64,000 nucleotides of DNA from the NCBI RefSeq assembly GCF_036226925.1, contig NZ_CP109031.1, positions 7,688,001 to 7,752,000 of the forward strand, in the 5' to 3' direction. The position numbers and the translations under genes were made by a program. Below the pieces are notes generated by a model. The model saw only the letters and a list, made by a program, of their open reading frames with translations, had not been told where the DNA came from and ran no database searches. The stretch is from Streptomyces sp. NBC_00659 (GTDB taxonomy: Bacteria; Actinomycetota; Actinomycetes; Streptomycetales; Streptomycetaceae). Below are positions 36,083-43,735 of this stretch, in pieces. Position 1 is the stretch's first letter; every line of letters begins with the position of its first letter.

Positions 36083-37063
36083 ATGGAACTCACAGCTCGC
36101 GCCTTCTGGCTCGCATCTCCGGGCCACGGCGAGATCCGTGACATCACCCTCAACGCGCCCGCGCAGGACGAGGTACTGGTCCGTACGCTCTACTCCGGAG
36201 TCAGCAGGGGCACCGAGACCCTCGTGTTCCGCGGGGGAGTCCCGGAGAACCAGCACGCCTCGATGCGCGCGCCGTTCCAGGACGGGGATTTCCCCGCACC
36301 CGTGAAATACGGCTATCTGAGCGTCGGCCAAGTGGAGGAAGGACCCGCGCATCTGCTCGGGCGGACGGTCTTCTGCCTCTACCCGCACCAGACGCGGTAC
36401 GTCGTCCCGGTGAGCGCCGTGACCGTCGTACCCGAGTCGGTGCCCGCCTCCCGCGCCATCCTCGCCGGCACCGTCGAGACCGCGGTGAACGCCCTGTGGG
36501 ACGCGGCCCCGCTCATCGGCGACCGGATCGCCGTGGTCGGCGGCGGCATGGTCGGCTGCTCGGTCGCCGCGCTGCTCGCCCGTTTCCCCGGGGTGCGCGT
36601 CCAGCTCGTCGACGCCGACCCGGCACGCGGTGCCGTCGCCCGCGCGCTCGGCGTCGATTTCGCGCTCCCCGAGGAGGCCGGGGGCGAACTCGACCTCGTC
36701 GTGCACGCCAGTGCCACCGAGGCCGGACTCAACCTCGCCCTCGGCCTGCTCGCCCACGAGGGGACCGTCATCGAACTGAGCTGGTACGGGGACCGCCGGG
36801 TCGCCCTGCCGCTTGGCGAGGCCTTCCATTCGCGTCGGCTGACCCTGCGCAGCAGCCAGGTGGGTTCCGTCTCCCCCTCCGGCCGGGCCGGAAGGACGTA
36901 CGCGGACCGTCTGGCGCTCGCCCTCGAACTTCTCGCCGAACCGGCCTTCGACGCCCTGATCACCGGCGAGTGCTCCTTCGGAGAACTCCCGGACGTGATG
37001 GGGAAACTGGCCTCCGGATCGATACCCGCCCTGTGCCACCGAGTCGCCTACGAAGAGGTTTGA
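36083..37063 (+). CDS. MDR-type dehydrogenase lacking zinc ligands (BchC-like)
   Basis: A 326-residue medium-chain dehydrogenase/reductase. The nucleotide-binding motif is VVGGGMVGCSVAALLARF (about residues 152-169) with Asp after the second strand (LVDAD), favouring NAD. The usual catalytic-zinc region C-G-x-C/H is replaced by YSGVSRGTETLVFRG, as in BchC-like proteins, and no structural Cys cluster is present. It is therefore probably a non-zinc dehydrogenase. The substrate is unknown. It precedes the PTPS-like gene by 137 nt on the same strand. Confidence 0.82.
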   Translation: MELTARAFWLASPGHGEIRDITLNAPAQDEVLVRTLYSGVSRGTETLVFRGGVPENQHASMRAPFQDGDFPAPVKYGYLSVGQVEEGPAHLLGRTVFCLYPHQTRYVVPVSAVTVVPESVPASRAILAGTVETAVNALWDAAPLIGDRIAVVGGGMVGCSVAALLARFPGVRVQLVDADPARGAVARALGVDFALPEEAGGELDLVVHASATEAGLNLALGLLAHEGTVIELSWYGDRRVALPLGEAFHSRRLTLRSSQVGSVSPSGRAGRTYADRLALALELLAEPAFDALITGECSFGELPDVMGKLASGSIPALCHRVAYEEV

Positions 37064-37200
37064 GCCGACGAGAACCGGCCTGACCTCTACGGACTCCGAA
37101 GAAAGGGCGACACGCGGCTGAACAAGGTGAACCGGGCAGCCGTACTACACGACGTGATCCCGGCAGGGGATCAGACGCACCGCACCTGGAGGGTCGTCCG

Positions 37201-37599
37201 TTGTTCAGCATCACCGTCCGCGATCACCTGATGATCGCCCACAGCTTCCGTGGCGAGGTCTTCGGACCCGCGCAGCGCCTCCACGGGGCGACGTTCCTGG
37301 TGGACGCCACCTTCCGTCGCCCCGAGCTGGACGACGACAACATCGTCGTCGACATCGGACTGGCCACGCAGGAGCTCGGCGCCGTCGTGAGCGAGTTGAA
37401 CTACCGCAACCTCGACAGCGAGCCGGACTTCAAGGACACCAACACCTCGACCGAGTTCCTGGCGAAGGTCATCGCCGACCGGCTCGCCGACCGCGTGCAC
37501 GCCGGAGCCCTGGGCGCGGGCGCCCACGGCCTCGCCGGCATCACCGTCACCCTCCACGAGTCGCACATCGCCTGGGCGAGTTACGAGCGTGCCCTGTGA
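37201..37599 (+). CDS. 6-pyruvoyltetrahydropterin synthase-fold protein, catalytic residues lost
   Basis: A 132-residue T-fold protein related to PTPS/QueD, which act on dihydroneopterin triphosphate. The frame is recognisable from [23 protein letters not shown] and the C-terminal Glu120 that anchors the pterin-like ring. The canonical Cys before RLHGH is Ala24, the third zinc His is Ala30 (LHGA), and the catalytic Asp-His pair is replaced in the ELNYRNLD region. His14 and His28 remain. The reaction must differ from PTPS or QueD, or the protein only binds a ligand. The TTG at 37201 is well supported by GGAGGG 7 nt upstream. The stop overlaps the glycosyltransferase start (GTGA). Confidence 0.82.
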   Translation: MFSITVRDHLMIAHSFRGEVFGPAQRLHGATFLVDATFRRPELDDDNIVVDIGLATQELGAVVSELNYRNLDSEPDFKDTNTSTEFLAKVIADRLADRVHAGALGAGAHGLAGITVTLHESHIAWASYERAL

Positions 37600-38819
37600 C
37601 CGACGTGACCCTCGACAAGGCGTCCGTGCCGTCCGGGCGTGCCGCCACGGTCACCGGACCCGGCGCCCTGAACTACGTGCCCGTGCAGAACGCGGCTCTC
37701 AAGAACGCCGAGATCATCCCCATGTCCCTGCGCACCGTGCACTTCGTGATGCCGGGCGGCGTCGACGACCCGGCCACGCCGAGCGGCGGCAACGCCTACG
37801 ACCGCCGGCTCTGCCTCGACCTGCCCGGCTTCGGCTGGCAGGTCGAGCGGCGCATCGTCGCCGGCGAGTGGCCCCGCCCCGGTGCCGCCGCCCGTACGGA
37901 ACTGACCCGGACCCTGGCGGACCTGCCCGACGGCACGGTCGTCCTGCTCGACGGGATCGTCGCCTGCGGAGTCCCCGAGATCGTCGCTCCCGAGGCGGAC
38001 CGGCTGCGTCTCGTCGTCCTCGTCCACCTGCCGCTCGGCGACGAGACGGGACTCGAGCCCGCCGTGGCCGCCGAGCTGGACGCCCTGGAGCGTACGACCC
38101 TGCGGGCCGTGTCCGCCGTCGTCGCCACCAGCGAATGGGCCGTCCGCCGGCTCGTCGCCCATCACGGCCTCGCCCCCGACCGGGTCCACGCCGCGGCCCC
38201 CGGCGCCGACATCGCACCGCTCGCCTCCGGCACCGACGGTGTCTCGCGGCTGCTGTGCGTGGCCGCGGTGACCCCGCGCAAGGGCCAGCACCGGCTCATC
38301 GAGGCCCTGGCCACCGTCACCGACCTGCCCTGGAGCTGCGTCTGCGTCGGCGGTCTGGCCCAGGACCCGGCCTACGTCGACCATCTGCGCGCCCTGATCG
38401 CCCAGCACGGCCTCGGCGACCGGCTGCACCTCGCCGGACCGCAGGCCGGCGCCGAACTCGACGCCAGCTACGCCGCGGCCGACCTCATGGTCCTCACCTC
38501 GTACGCGGAGACCTACGGCATGGCCGTCACCGAGGCCCTGGCCCGCGGCATCCCCGTGCTCGCCACGGACGTCGGCGGTGTGCCCGAGGCCGTCGGACGC
38601 GCCCCCGACGGCGGGGTGCCCGGCATCCTCGTCCCCCCGGAGGACCCGGCGGCCCTGGCCGCCGAGCTGCGCGGCTGGTTCGGCGAAGCCGACGTGCGGC
38701 GCCGGCTGAAGGCCGCCGCCCGCGGACGCCGTGCCGCGCTCGACGGCTGGGCCACCACCGCGCGCAGCCTGGCCGGTGTGCTCGGCCGGCTGCCCCAGGA
38801 ACCCCGGAGGGCGGCGTGA
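37596..38819 (+). CDS. Glycosyltransferase, family 4 (GT-B)
   Basis: A 407-residue GT-B enzyme expected to transfer a sugar from a nucleotide-sugar donor in the cytoplasm. The C-terminal Rossmann domain has [17 protein letters not shown] and the donor-binding E-x7-E region, [29 protein letters not shown]. The N-terminal domain begins around residue 45 ([28 protein letters not shown]). The GTG at 37596 overlaps the preceding stop and its own stop overlaps the methyltransferase start, placing it firmly in the coupled operon. Donor and acceptor are unknown. Confidence 0.9.
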   Translation: MTDVTLDKASVPSGRAATVTGPGALNYVPVQNAALKNAEIIPMSLRTVHFVMPGGVDDPATPSGGNAYDRRLCLDLPGFGWQVERRIVAGEWPRPGAAARTELTRTLADLPDGTVVLLDGIVACGVPEIVAPEADRLRLVVLVHLPLGDETGLEPAVAAELDALERTTLRAVSAVVATSEWAVRRLVAHHGLAPDRVHAAAPGADIAPLASGTDGVSRLLCVAAVTPRKGQHRLIEALATVTDLPWSCVCVGGLAQDPAYVDHLRALIAQHGLGDRLHLAGPQAGAELDASYAAADLMVLTSYAETYGMAVTEALARGIPVLATDVGGVPEAVGRAPDGGVPGILVPPEDPAALAAELRGWFGEADVRRRLKAAARGRRAALDGWATTARSLAGVLGRLPQEPRRAA

Positions 38820-39748
38820 GTACCGCGACGACCCCCGCGAGCGGGCCGGACTCCGGCATCCCCGAGGAGAAGGTGAGGACGGGCGTGCCCGGTCAGCGAG
38901 TCGGGGACCCTGACGCCGAAGAGGTGCGCTACGCGCCCCAGTGGCTCCAGCTGCGCGAGCCCGCCGACGCCGCCGCGCGGGCGGTCGACCTCCTCGACCC
39001 GCTGCGCATCCGGCTGGCCAACCGGCCCGGGCGCGGCGACCTGGCCATCCACGACCTCGGCTGCGGCACCGGCTCCATGGGCCGCTGGCTGGCGCCCCGG
39101 CTCGACGGCGCCCAGCACTGGATCCTGCACGACCGCGACCCGTACCTGCTGCACTTCGCCACCGTCGGGGCACCCAAGGCGGCGGCCGACGGCAGCCACG
39201 TCGGCGTCACCACCCAGCGTGGCGACATCGGGCGGCTGACGACGGACGCCCTGGCCGGCGCCTCCCTGGTGACCGCGTCGGCGCTGCTCGACGTACTCAC
39301 CGCCGAGGAGATCGACCGGCTCGCGGCCGCCTGCGCCGGCGCGGGAGTGCCCGCCCTGCTGACGCTGTCCGTCGCCGGCCGGGTCGAATTCACCCCGGCC
39401 GACCCGCTGGACGCCGAGATCACCGAGGCGTTCAACGCCCACCAGCGGCGCGGCGACCTGCTCGGCCCGGACGCCGTCACCGCCACCTGCGAGGCGTTCG
39501 CCCGCTACGACGTCACCGTGCGGGTGCATCCGAGCCCCTGGCGGCTCGGCCCCGACGAGGCCGCCCTCACCGCGGAGTGGCTGCGCGGCTGGGTCGCCGC
39601 GGCGGTGGAGGAACGCCCCGAGCTGGCCGGACCGGCGGAGACGTATCTGGAGTCGCGCCTGGCGGCGTGCGCCGCGGGCGAGCTGCGGGTCGTCGTCCAC
39701 CACAGCGATGTGCTGGCGCTGCCCCACCCGGTCGGGGGTGCGGCGTGA
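38816..39748 (+). CDS. Class I SAM-dependent methyltransferase
   Basis: A 310-residue protein with the SAM-binding motif I IHDLGCGTGSMGRWLA at about residues 78-93 and the acidic strand-2 end LHDRDPYLL. Later blocks (GASLVTASALLDVLT, GVPALLTLSVAG) fit the Rossmann-like methyltransferase fold. The first 35 residues look disordered. The GTG at 38816 overlaps the glycosyltransferase stop and the stop overlaps the next start, both by 4 nt. The methyl acceptor is probably the product of this locus but is not known. Confidence 0.87.
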   Translation: MSTATTPASGPDSGIPEEKVRTGVPGQRVGDPDAEEVRYAPQWLQLREPADAAARAVDLLDPLRIRLANRPGRGDLAIHDLGCGTGSMGRWLAPRLDGAQHWILHDRDPYLLHFATVGAPKAAADGSHVGVTTQRGDIGRLTTDALAGASLVTASALLDVLTAEEIDRLAAACAGAGVPALLTLSVAGRVEFTPADPLDAEITEAFNAHQRRGDLLGPDAVTATCEAFARYDVTVRVHPSPWRLGPDEAALTAEWLRGWVAAAVEERPELAGPAETYLESRLAACAAGELRVVVHHSDVLALPHPVGGAA

Positions 39749-41022
39749 GCGCGGGCCTGGAGACACTGGGACCGGCCGCCGCGGCGGCCGTGACCCCGGA
39801 CCTCGACGGCCCGCACCTGAACATCCCCGCGGAGTCCGGCGCCTCGAGGGCGCCGGGCCCCACGGGTACGGGACCGGGGTACGTCCCGGCCGAGGGCTCC
39901 GGGAGTCCGGCGGCCGAGGAAACCCCCCGGGTCCGGCGCGTGTCCGGACGTGTGCGCAAGCACTTCGGTGCCACGGCCGGCGTCCTCATCCTCGGAGTGC
40001 TGCTCTGGCGGCTGGGTACCGGGGTGTTCGTGGACGGGCTGCGGCGCATCGACGGGACCACCCTGACGGTGGCGATGGCGATCGGGCTGCTCACCACGGT
40101 GTTCAGCGCCTGGCGGTGGTGCCTGGTCGCGCGCGAGCTGCGCATCGAACTCCCGCTGGGCGCGGCCGTCGCGGACTACTACCGCGCGCTGTTCCTGAAC
40201 GCCGCGCTGCCCGGCGGGGTCCTCGGGGACGTGCACCGGGCGGTACGGCACGGACAGAGCGCCGGCGACATCGGCCGGGGCGTGCGCTCGGTGGTGCTGG
40301 AACGCACCGCGGGACAGGCCGTGCTGGTGGCCGTCGGCGCGGTGGTGCTGCTCACCCAGCCGTCACCCGTGCTCGCGCAGGCCCGCGAGGCCGCGCTGAT
40401 CCTCGCGCTCGTCTCGGTGGTCGGCGCGGTGGCCTTCGGCGTCGTCCGCAGGCGTCGGACCTCTTCGGCCACCGGACGGTACGGAGCCGTCCGCGGCGCG
40501 CTCGTCGAGGCCCGGGGTGCCCTGCTGGCCCGGCGCAGTTGGCCCGGCGTGACGCTCGCGTCGGTCCTGGTGCTCGCCGGTCATCTGGCGATGTTCGTGC
40601 TCGCCGCCCGGGCCGCCGGATCCGGCGCGTCCGTCGCCCGGCTGACGCCGCTGGCCCTGCTGGCCCTGCTGGCCATGGGGCTGCCGCTGAACGTCGGCGG
40701 CTGGGGCCCCCGCGAGGGCGCCACCGCCTGGGCGTTCGGCGCCGCCGGGCTCGGCGCCGGCATGGGTCTGACCGTCGCGGTGATCTACGGCGTGCTCAGC
40801 CTCGCGGCGAGCCTGCCCGGCGCCGTGGTCCTGGTCGTCCGGTGGGGTGCCGCGCTCCGGCGCCCCCGGGAGGAGAGCGCGGGAGGGCCTGATCAGTGCA
40901 GCGTCTCGGACGTCACCAAGGAGAAGTACGCCCCGAAGGCTTCGGCCAGCCCGGCGAGGAGTTCCTTCCCCTTCTCGGCGCCGGCCATCGAGGGACGGCC
41001 GATGACCCCGGACTCGGTATAG
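39745..41022 (+). CDS. UPF0104 / lysylphosphatidylglycerol synthase-like transmembrane protein
   Basis: A 425-residue membrane protein of the LPG_synthase_TM (UPF0104) family, with about eight to nine membrane segments from residue 75 to 380. Family features are FSAWRWCLVARELRIELPLG, YYRALFLNAALPGGVLGDVHR and GWGPREGATAWAFG. Members include the flippase part of MprF and proteins near glycosyltransferase genes, so moving or modifying a lipid-linked product is plausible. The first 70 residues are hydrophilic. The GTG at 39745 overlaps the methyltransferase stop. The last 130 nt overlap the opposite-strand creatininase gene tail to tail. Confidence 0.88.
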   Translation: MSAGLETLGPAAAAAVTPDLDGPHLNIPAESGASRAPGPTGTGPGYVPAEGSGSPAAEETPRVRRVSGRVRKHFGATAGVLILGVLLWRLGTGVFVDGLRRIDGTTLTVAMAIGLLTTVFSAWRWCLVARELRIELPLGAAVADYYRALFLNAALPGGVLGDVHRAVRHGQSAGDIGRGVRSVVLERTAGQAVLVAVGAVVLLTQPSPVLAQAREAALILALVSVVGAVAFGVVRRRRTSSATGRYGAVRGALVEARGALLARRSWPGVTLASVLVLAGHLAMFVLAARAAGSGASVARLTPLALLALLAMGLPLNVGGWGPREGATAWAFGAAGLGAGMGLTVAVIYGVLSLAASLPGAVVLVVRWGAALRRPREESAGGPDQCSVSDVTKEKYAPKASASPARSSFPFSAPAIEGRPMTPDSV

Positions 41023-41654
41023 CCCGACATGCCGAGAGTGAGCAGATGCCGACGGTCGTCGGCCACGAAATCGGAGGTCTCATAACCGTCTTTGACGCAT
41101 TCCGGATGGGCGTGCAGGAGAATGGACGTCTCGATTTCTCCCGCGTGCATATCCGTGAGCAACGACGTCTGCACACCGGCTCGTTCACACGCGCCTTCCC
41201 AGTCCTCCATGGCGGGGAAAAGCGCCATGCGTGTACCGGTGCCCTCGGATTCCTGGACCACATTGCCCAGAACGTAATTCCCCCCGTGCCCGTTGACCAC
41301 GACCAGGGTGTCGACGCCCGATCGCCGCAACGAAGCGGCGATGTCCCGGACGACGGCGTACAGGGTGACGGCGGAAATGCTGACGGTGCCCGGCCAGGCC
41401 GCGTGCTCGTGCGAGCACGAGATGGTCACCGGAGGAAGAAGATGCACCGGATAGGCGGCCGCGATCTCCCGCGCGATGGCGCACGCCACCAGTGTGTCGG
41501 TCGTCAGGGGCAGGTAGGCGCCGTGCTGTTCGAGGCTCCCGACGGGAAGGACGGCGACCTGGCGGGCGACACCGGCCCCCCGCTCGCGGACATCCTCCGT
41601 GGTGTCCAGTGACAGCACACCGGACTCCATCACGCGCGTTCCCGAACTACTCAT
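40893..41654 (-). CDS. Creatininase family amidohydrolase (FAPy deformylase candidate)
   Basis: A 253-residue creatininase-fold metal hydrolase. The likely metal ligands are Glu42, His44, Asp53 and His123 (LEQHG, TTD, NGHGGN), with Glu173 in HAGEIETS. This family includes creatininase, MftE and the archaeal formamidopyrimidine deformylase ArfB. Its divergent neighbour, 38 nt away, is a GTP cyclohydrolase II paralogue predicted to make the formamidopyrimidine, so deformylation of that product is the best-supported role; this is inference from context. The start at 41654 is used; an in-frame ATG nine codons later is possible. The 3' end overlaps the membrane-protein gene. Confidence 0.85.
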   Translation of the reverse strand: MSSSGTRVMESGVLSLDTTEDVRERGAGVARQVAVLPVGSLEQHGAYLPLTTDTLVACAIAREIAAAYPVHLLPPVTISCSHEHAAWPGTVSISAVTLYAVVRDIAASLRRSGVDTLVVVNGHGGNYVLGNVVQESEGTGTRMALFPAMEDWEGACERAGVQTSLLTDMHAGEIETSILLHAHPECVKDGYETSDFVADDRRHLLTLGMSGYTESGVIGRPSMAGAEKGKELLAGLAEAFGAYFSLVTSETLH

Positions 41655-41692
41655 CTTTCACGGCCCTTTCGACTCTGCTTAGGAACCAGATC

Positions 41693-42400
41693 ATGACAGA
41701 TAACTTTGGCGTACTCGGCGGGAATGCCCACCTCACAGGTGTCGAACGAGTCGTGATTGCCCCGCTGCCCACCGTGTACGGCGATTTCCACGCCGTCGGC
41801 TTCCTCGACCACGACCGCGGCGAGGAACAAGTCGTCCTCGTGTACGGCGACCTGGACACCCTTGGAAAGGGGGACGTACTGACCCGGCTGCATTCCGAAT
41901 GCCTCACCGGCGACTCCTTCGGATCGCAGCACTGCGAGTGCGGCCCCCAGCTCACCGCCTCGCTGCAGGCCATCGCGACCGAGGGCCGCGGCGTCCTCGT
42001 CTACCTGCGCGGCCACGAGGGCCGGGGCATCGGCCTGCTCGCCAAGCTCAAGGCGATGAAGCTCCAGGCGGAGGGGCTCGACACCGTCGAGGCGAACGTC
42101 GCCCTCGGCCTGCCGGTGGACGCCCGCGACTACCGGGTGGCGGCGGAGATGCTGCACGACCTCGGCGTACGGTCCGTGCGGCTCCTGTCGAACAACCCAC
42201 GCAAGCGTGAGTCGCTGCTGCGCCACGGCATCAAGGTCGCCGAGCAGGTGCCGCTCCTGATACCGCCGTGCGAGGACAACCTCACCTATCTGCTGACCAA
42301 GCGGGAACGCCTCGACCACTACCTGCCCCACCTGGACGGCGAGGAGTGGGCCAAGGCGATCTTCGCCGGGTCGGCGAAGACGGTCATCACCGAGGAATGA
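41693..42400 (+). CDS. ribA: GTP cyclohydrolase II paralogue with Tyr-to-Met change
   Basis: A 235-residue GTP cyclohydrolase II family protein. The zinc ligands Cys70, Cys81 and Cys83 are intact (ECLTGD, HCECG), as is the GTP-binding LRGHEGRGIGLL. The Tyr that follows this block in riboflavin-pathway enzymes (KIRAY in E. coli RibA) is Met122 here (KLKAM). Published S. coelicolor work, as recalled, showed that a paralogue with Met at this site stops at the formamidopyrimidine FAPy. This protein probably does the same and is not the riboflavin enzyme. The ATG at 41693 has AGGA 8 nt upstream. It is divergent from the creatininase gene and is followed by a strong terminator. Confidence 0.9.
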   Translation: MTDNFGVLGGNAHLTGVERVVIAPLPTVYGDFHAVGFLDHDRGEEQVVLVYGDLDTLGKGDVLTRLHSECLTGDSFGSQHCECGPQLTASLQAIATEGRGVLVYLRGHEGRGIGLLAKLKAMKLQAEGLDTVEANVALGLPVDARDYRVAAEMLHDLGVRSVRLLSNNPRKRESLLRHGIKVAEQVPLLIPPCEDNLTYLLTKRERLDHYLPHLDGEEWAKAIFAGSAKTVITEE

Positions 42401-42422
42401 CCGAAGACGGGCGTGCGGTCAC

Positions 42423-42455
42423 GGGGCGGTCCGGATCAGGGCCCCGGACCGCCCC
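42423..42455. terminator. Bidirectional terminator
   Basis: Perfect 12-bp stem GGGGCGGTCCGG (42423-42434) and CCGGACCGCCCC (42444-42455). It lies between the convergent cyclohydrolase and serine hydrolase genes. Confidence 0.85.
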
Positions 42456-42478
42456 CGCCTCGGACGACTCCGCGGTGA

Positions 42479-43705
42479 TCAGGGCCGTACCGCCTCGTGC
42501 ACCAGCCGCTTGAGGTCGGGGAAGACCGAGTGTGAACCCTTCGGGCGCAGTTGGCTCAGGAACTGCACGGTCAGGTCGTGCCGCGGGTCGACCCAGAAGG
42601 TCGTGGTGGCCACCCCGCTCCAGCCGAACGCGCCCTCGGCGGCAGGCGCCCGGGTGACGGCCGGGTCCACGACGACCGAGAGGCCCAGGCCGAAGCCGAG
42701 GCCGGCGTTGCCGGGTTCCTGGTGGACCGGGCTGCCGAAGGAGCGCCGGTCGGCGTTGCCGGGCAGCTGGTTGGCCGCCATCAGGTCCACGGTCCCGGGG
42801 CGCAGCAGACGCGTTCCGTCGAGTTCGCCGCGGCGCCGGAGCATCTCCATGAAGCGGTGGTAGTCGCGGGCCGTGGCGACCATCCCCCCGCTGCCGGACA
42901 GGAAGCGGGGCCGGCCGCGCAGCGGGAGACCGGAGATCGGGGTGAGTTCTCCGTCGTCGTCCTCGCCGTACAACTCGGCCAGTCTGCCCGCCTGTTCGTC
43001 CGTGACCTGGAAGCCGGCGTCAGTCATCCCGAGCGGCCCGAGGATACGCCGGTGCAGGAAGACGTCGAGGTCCTGGCCGGACACCACCTCGATGACACGG
43101 CCGAGGACATTGGTGGCCACCGAGTAGTTCCACTGTGCGCCCGGCTCGAACTGGAGCGGCAGCCCGGCGTACACCTCACAGGTCTCGGCCAGGTCGGCGT
43201 CCGGGGCCACCGAGGACTCCACACCCGCGTCGCGGTAGAGCCCGTCGACGGGGTGCGCGTGATAGAAGCCGAAGGTCAGGCCCGCGGTGTGGGTGAGCAG
43301 GTGGCGGATCAGGATGGGCTGTCGGGCAGGCCGGGTCGTCGTGTCCGGTCCGGACCCGCCGACGTACACCCGTGGTTCGGCGAAGGCGGGAAGGAAGTCG
43401 GCCACCGGGTCGTCGAGTCCGAGGCGGCCCTCTTCGAGCAGCATGAGCGCGGCGACCGAGGTGACCGGCTTGGTCATGGAGTAGATCCGCCACAAGGTGT
43501 CGCTCTCCACCGGGAGTTCCGCCGCACGGTCGCGCCGGCCGTACGTGGTGAGGTGGGCGACCTGCCCGTGCCGGGAGACGGCGACCAGGAAGCCGGGGAG
43601 CCTGCCGTCGTCGACCAGAGCGGCGAAGTGCCGGTCGAGCCGGTCCAGCGCCTCGGGGTCGAGGCCGACGGATCCCGGCTCGACTTCCTGTCGCAGATGT
43701 CCCAT
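42479..43705 (-). CDS. Serine hydrolase, beta-lactamase class C / EstB family
   Basis: A 408-residue protein of the beta-lactamase/penicillin-binding-like esterase family. The nucleophile motif SxxK is SMTK at about residues 76-79, and the Tyr motif is YSVATN near residue 190. A GWSG block near the C-terminus stands where KTG occurs in beta-lactamases. No signal peptide is seen, so it is probably a cytoplasmic esterase or peptidase rather than an antibiotic-hydrolysing enzyme. The ATG at 43705 is used. The MFS gene lies 30 nt upstream on the same strand, so the two may be cotranscribed. Confidence 0.86.
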   Translation of the reverse strand: MGHLRQEVEPGSVGLDPEALDRLDRHFAALVDDGRLPGFLVAVSRHGQVAHLTTYGRRDRAAELPVESDTLWRIYSMTKPVTSVAALMLLEEGRLGLDDPVADFLPAFAEPRVYVGGSGPDTTTRPARQPILIRHLLTHTAGLTFGFYHAHPVDGLYRDAGVESSVAPDADLAETCEVYAGLPLQFEPGAQWNYSVATNVLGRVIEVVSGQDLDVFLHRRILGPLGMTDAGFQVTDEQAGRLAELYGEDDDGELTPISGLPLRGRPRFLSGSGGMVATARDYHRFMEMLRRRGELDGTRLLRPGTVDLMAANQLPGNADRRSFGSPVHQEPGNAGLGFGLGLSVVVDPAVTRAPAAEGAFGWSGVATTTFWVDPRHDLTVQFLSQLRPKGSHSVFPDLKRLVHEAVRP

Positions 43706-43735
43706 GGCTCTCCCTCGGACCGTGGCTCGTGTCCC

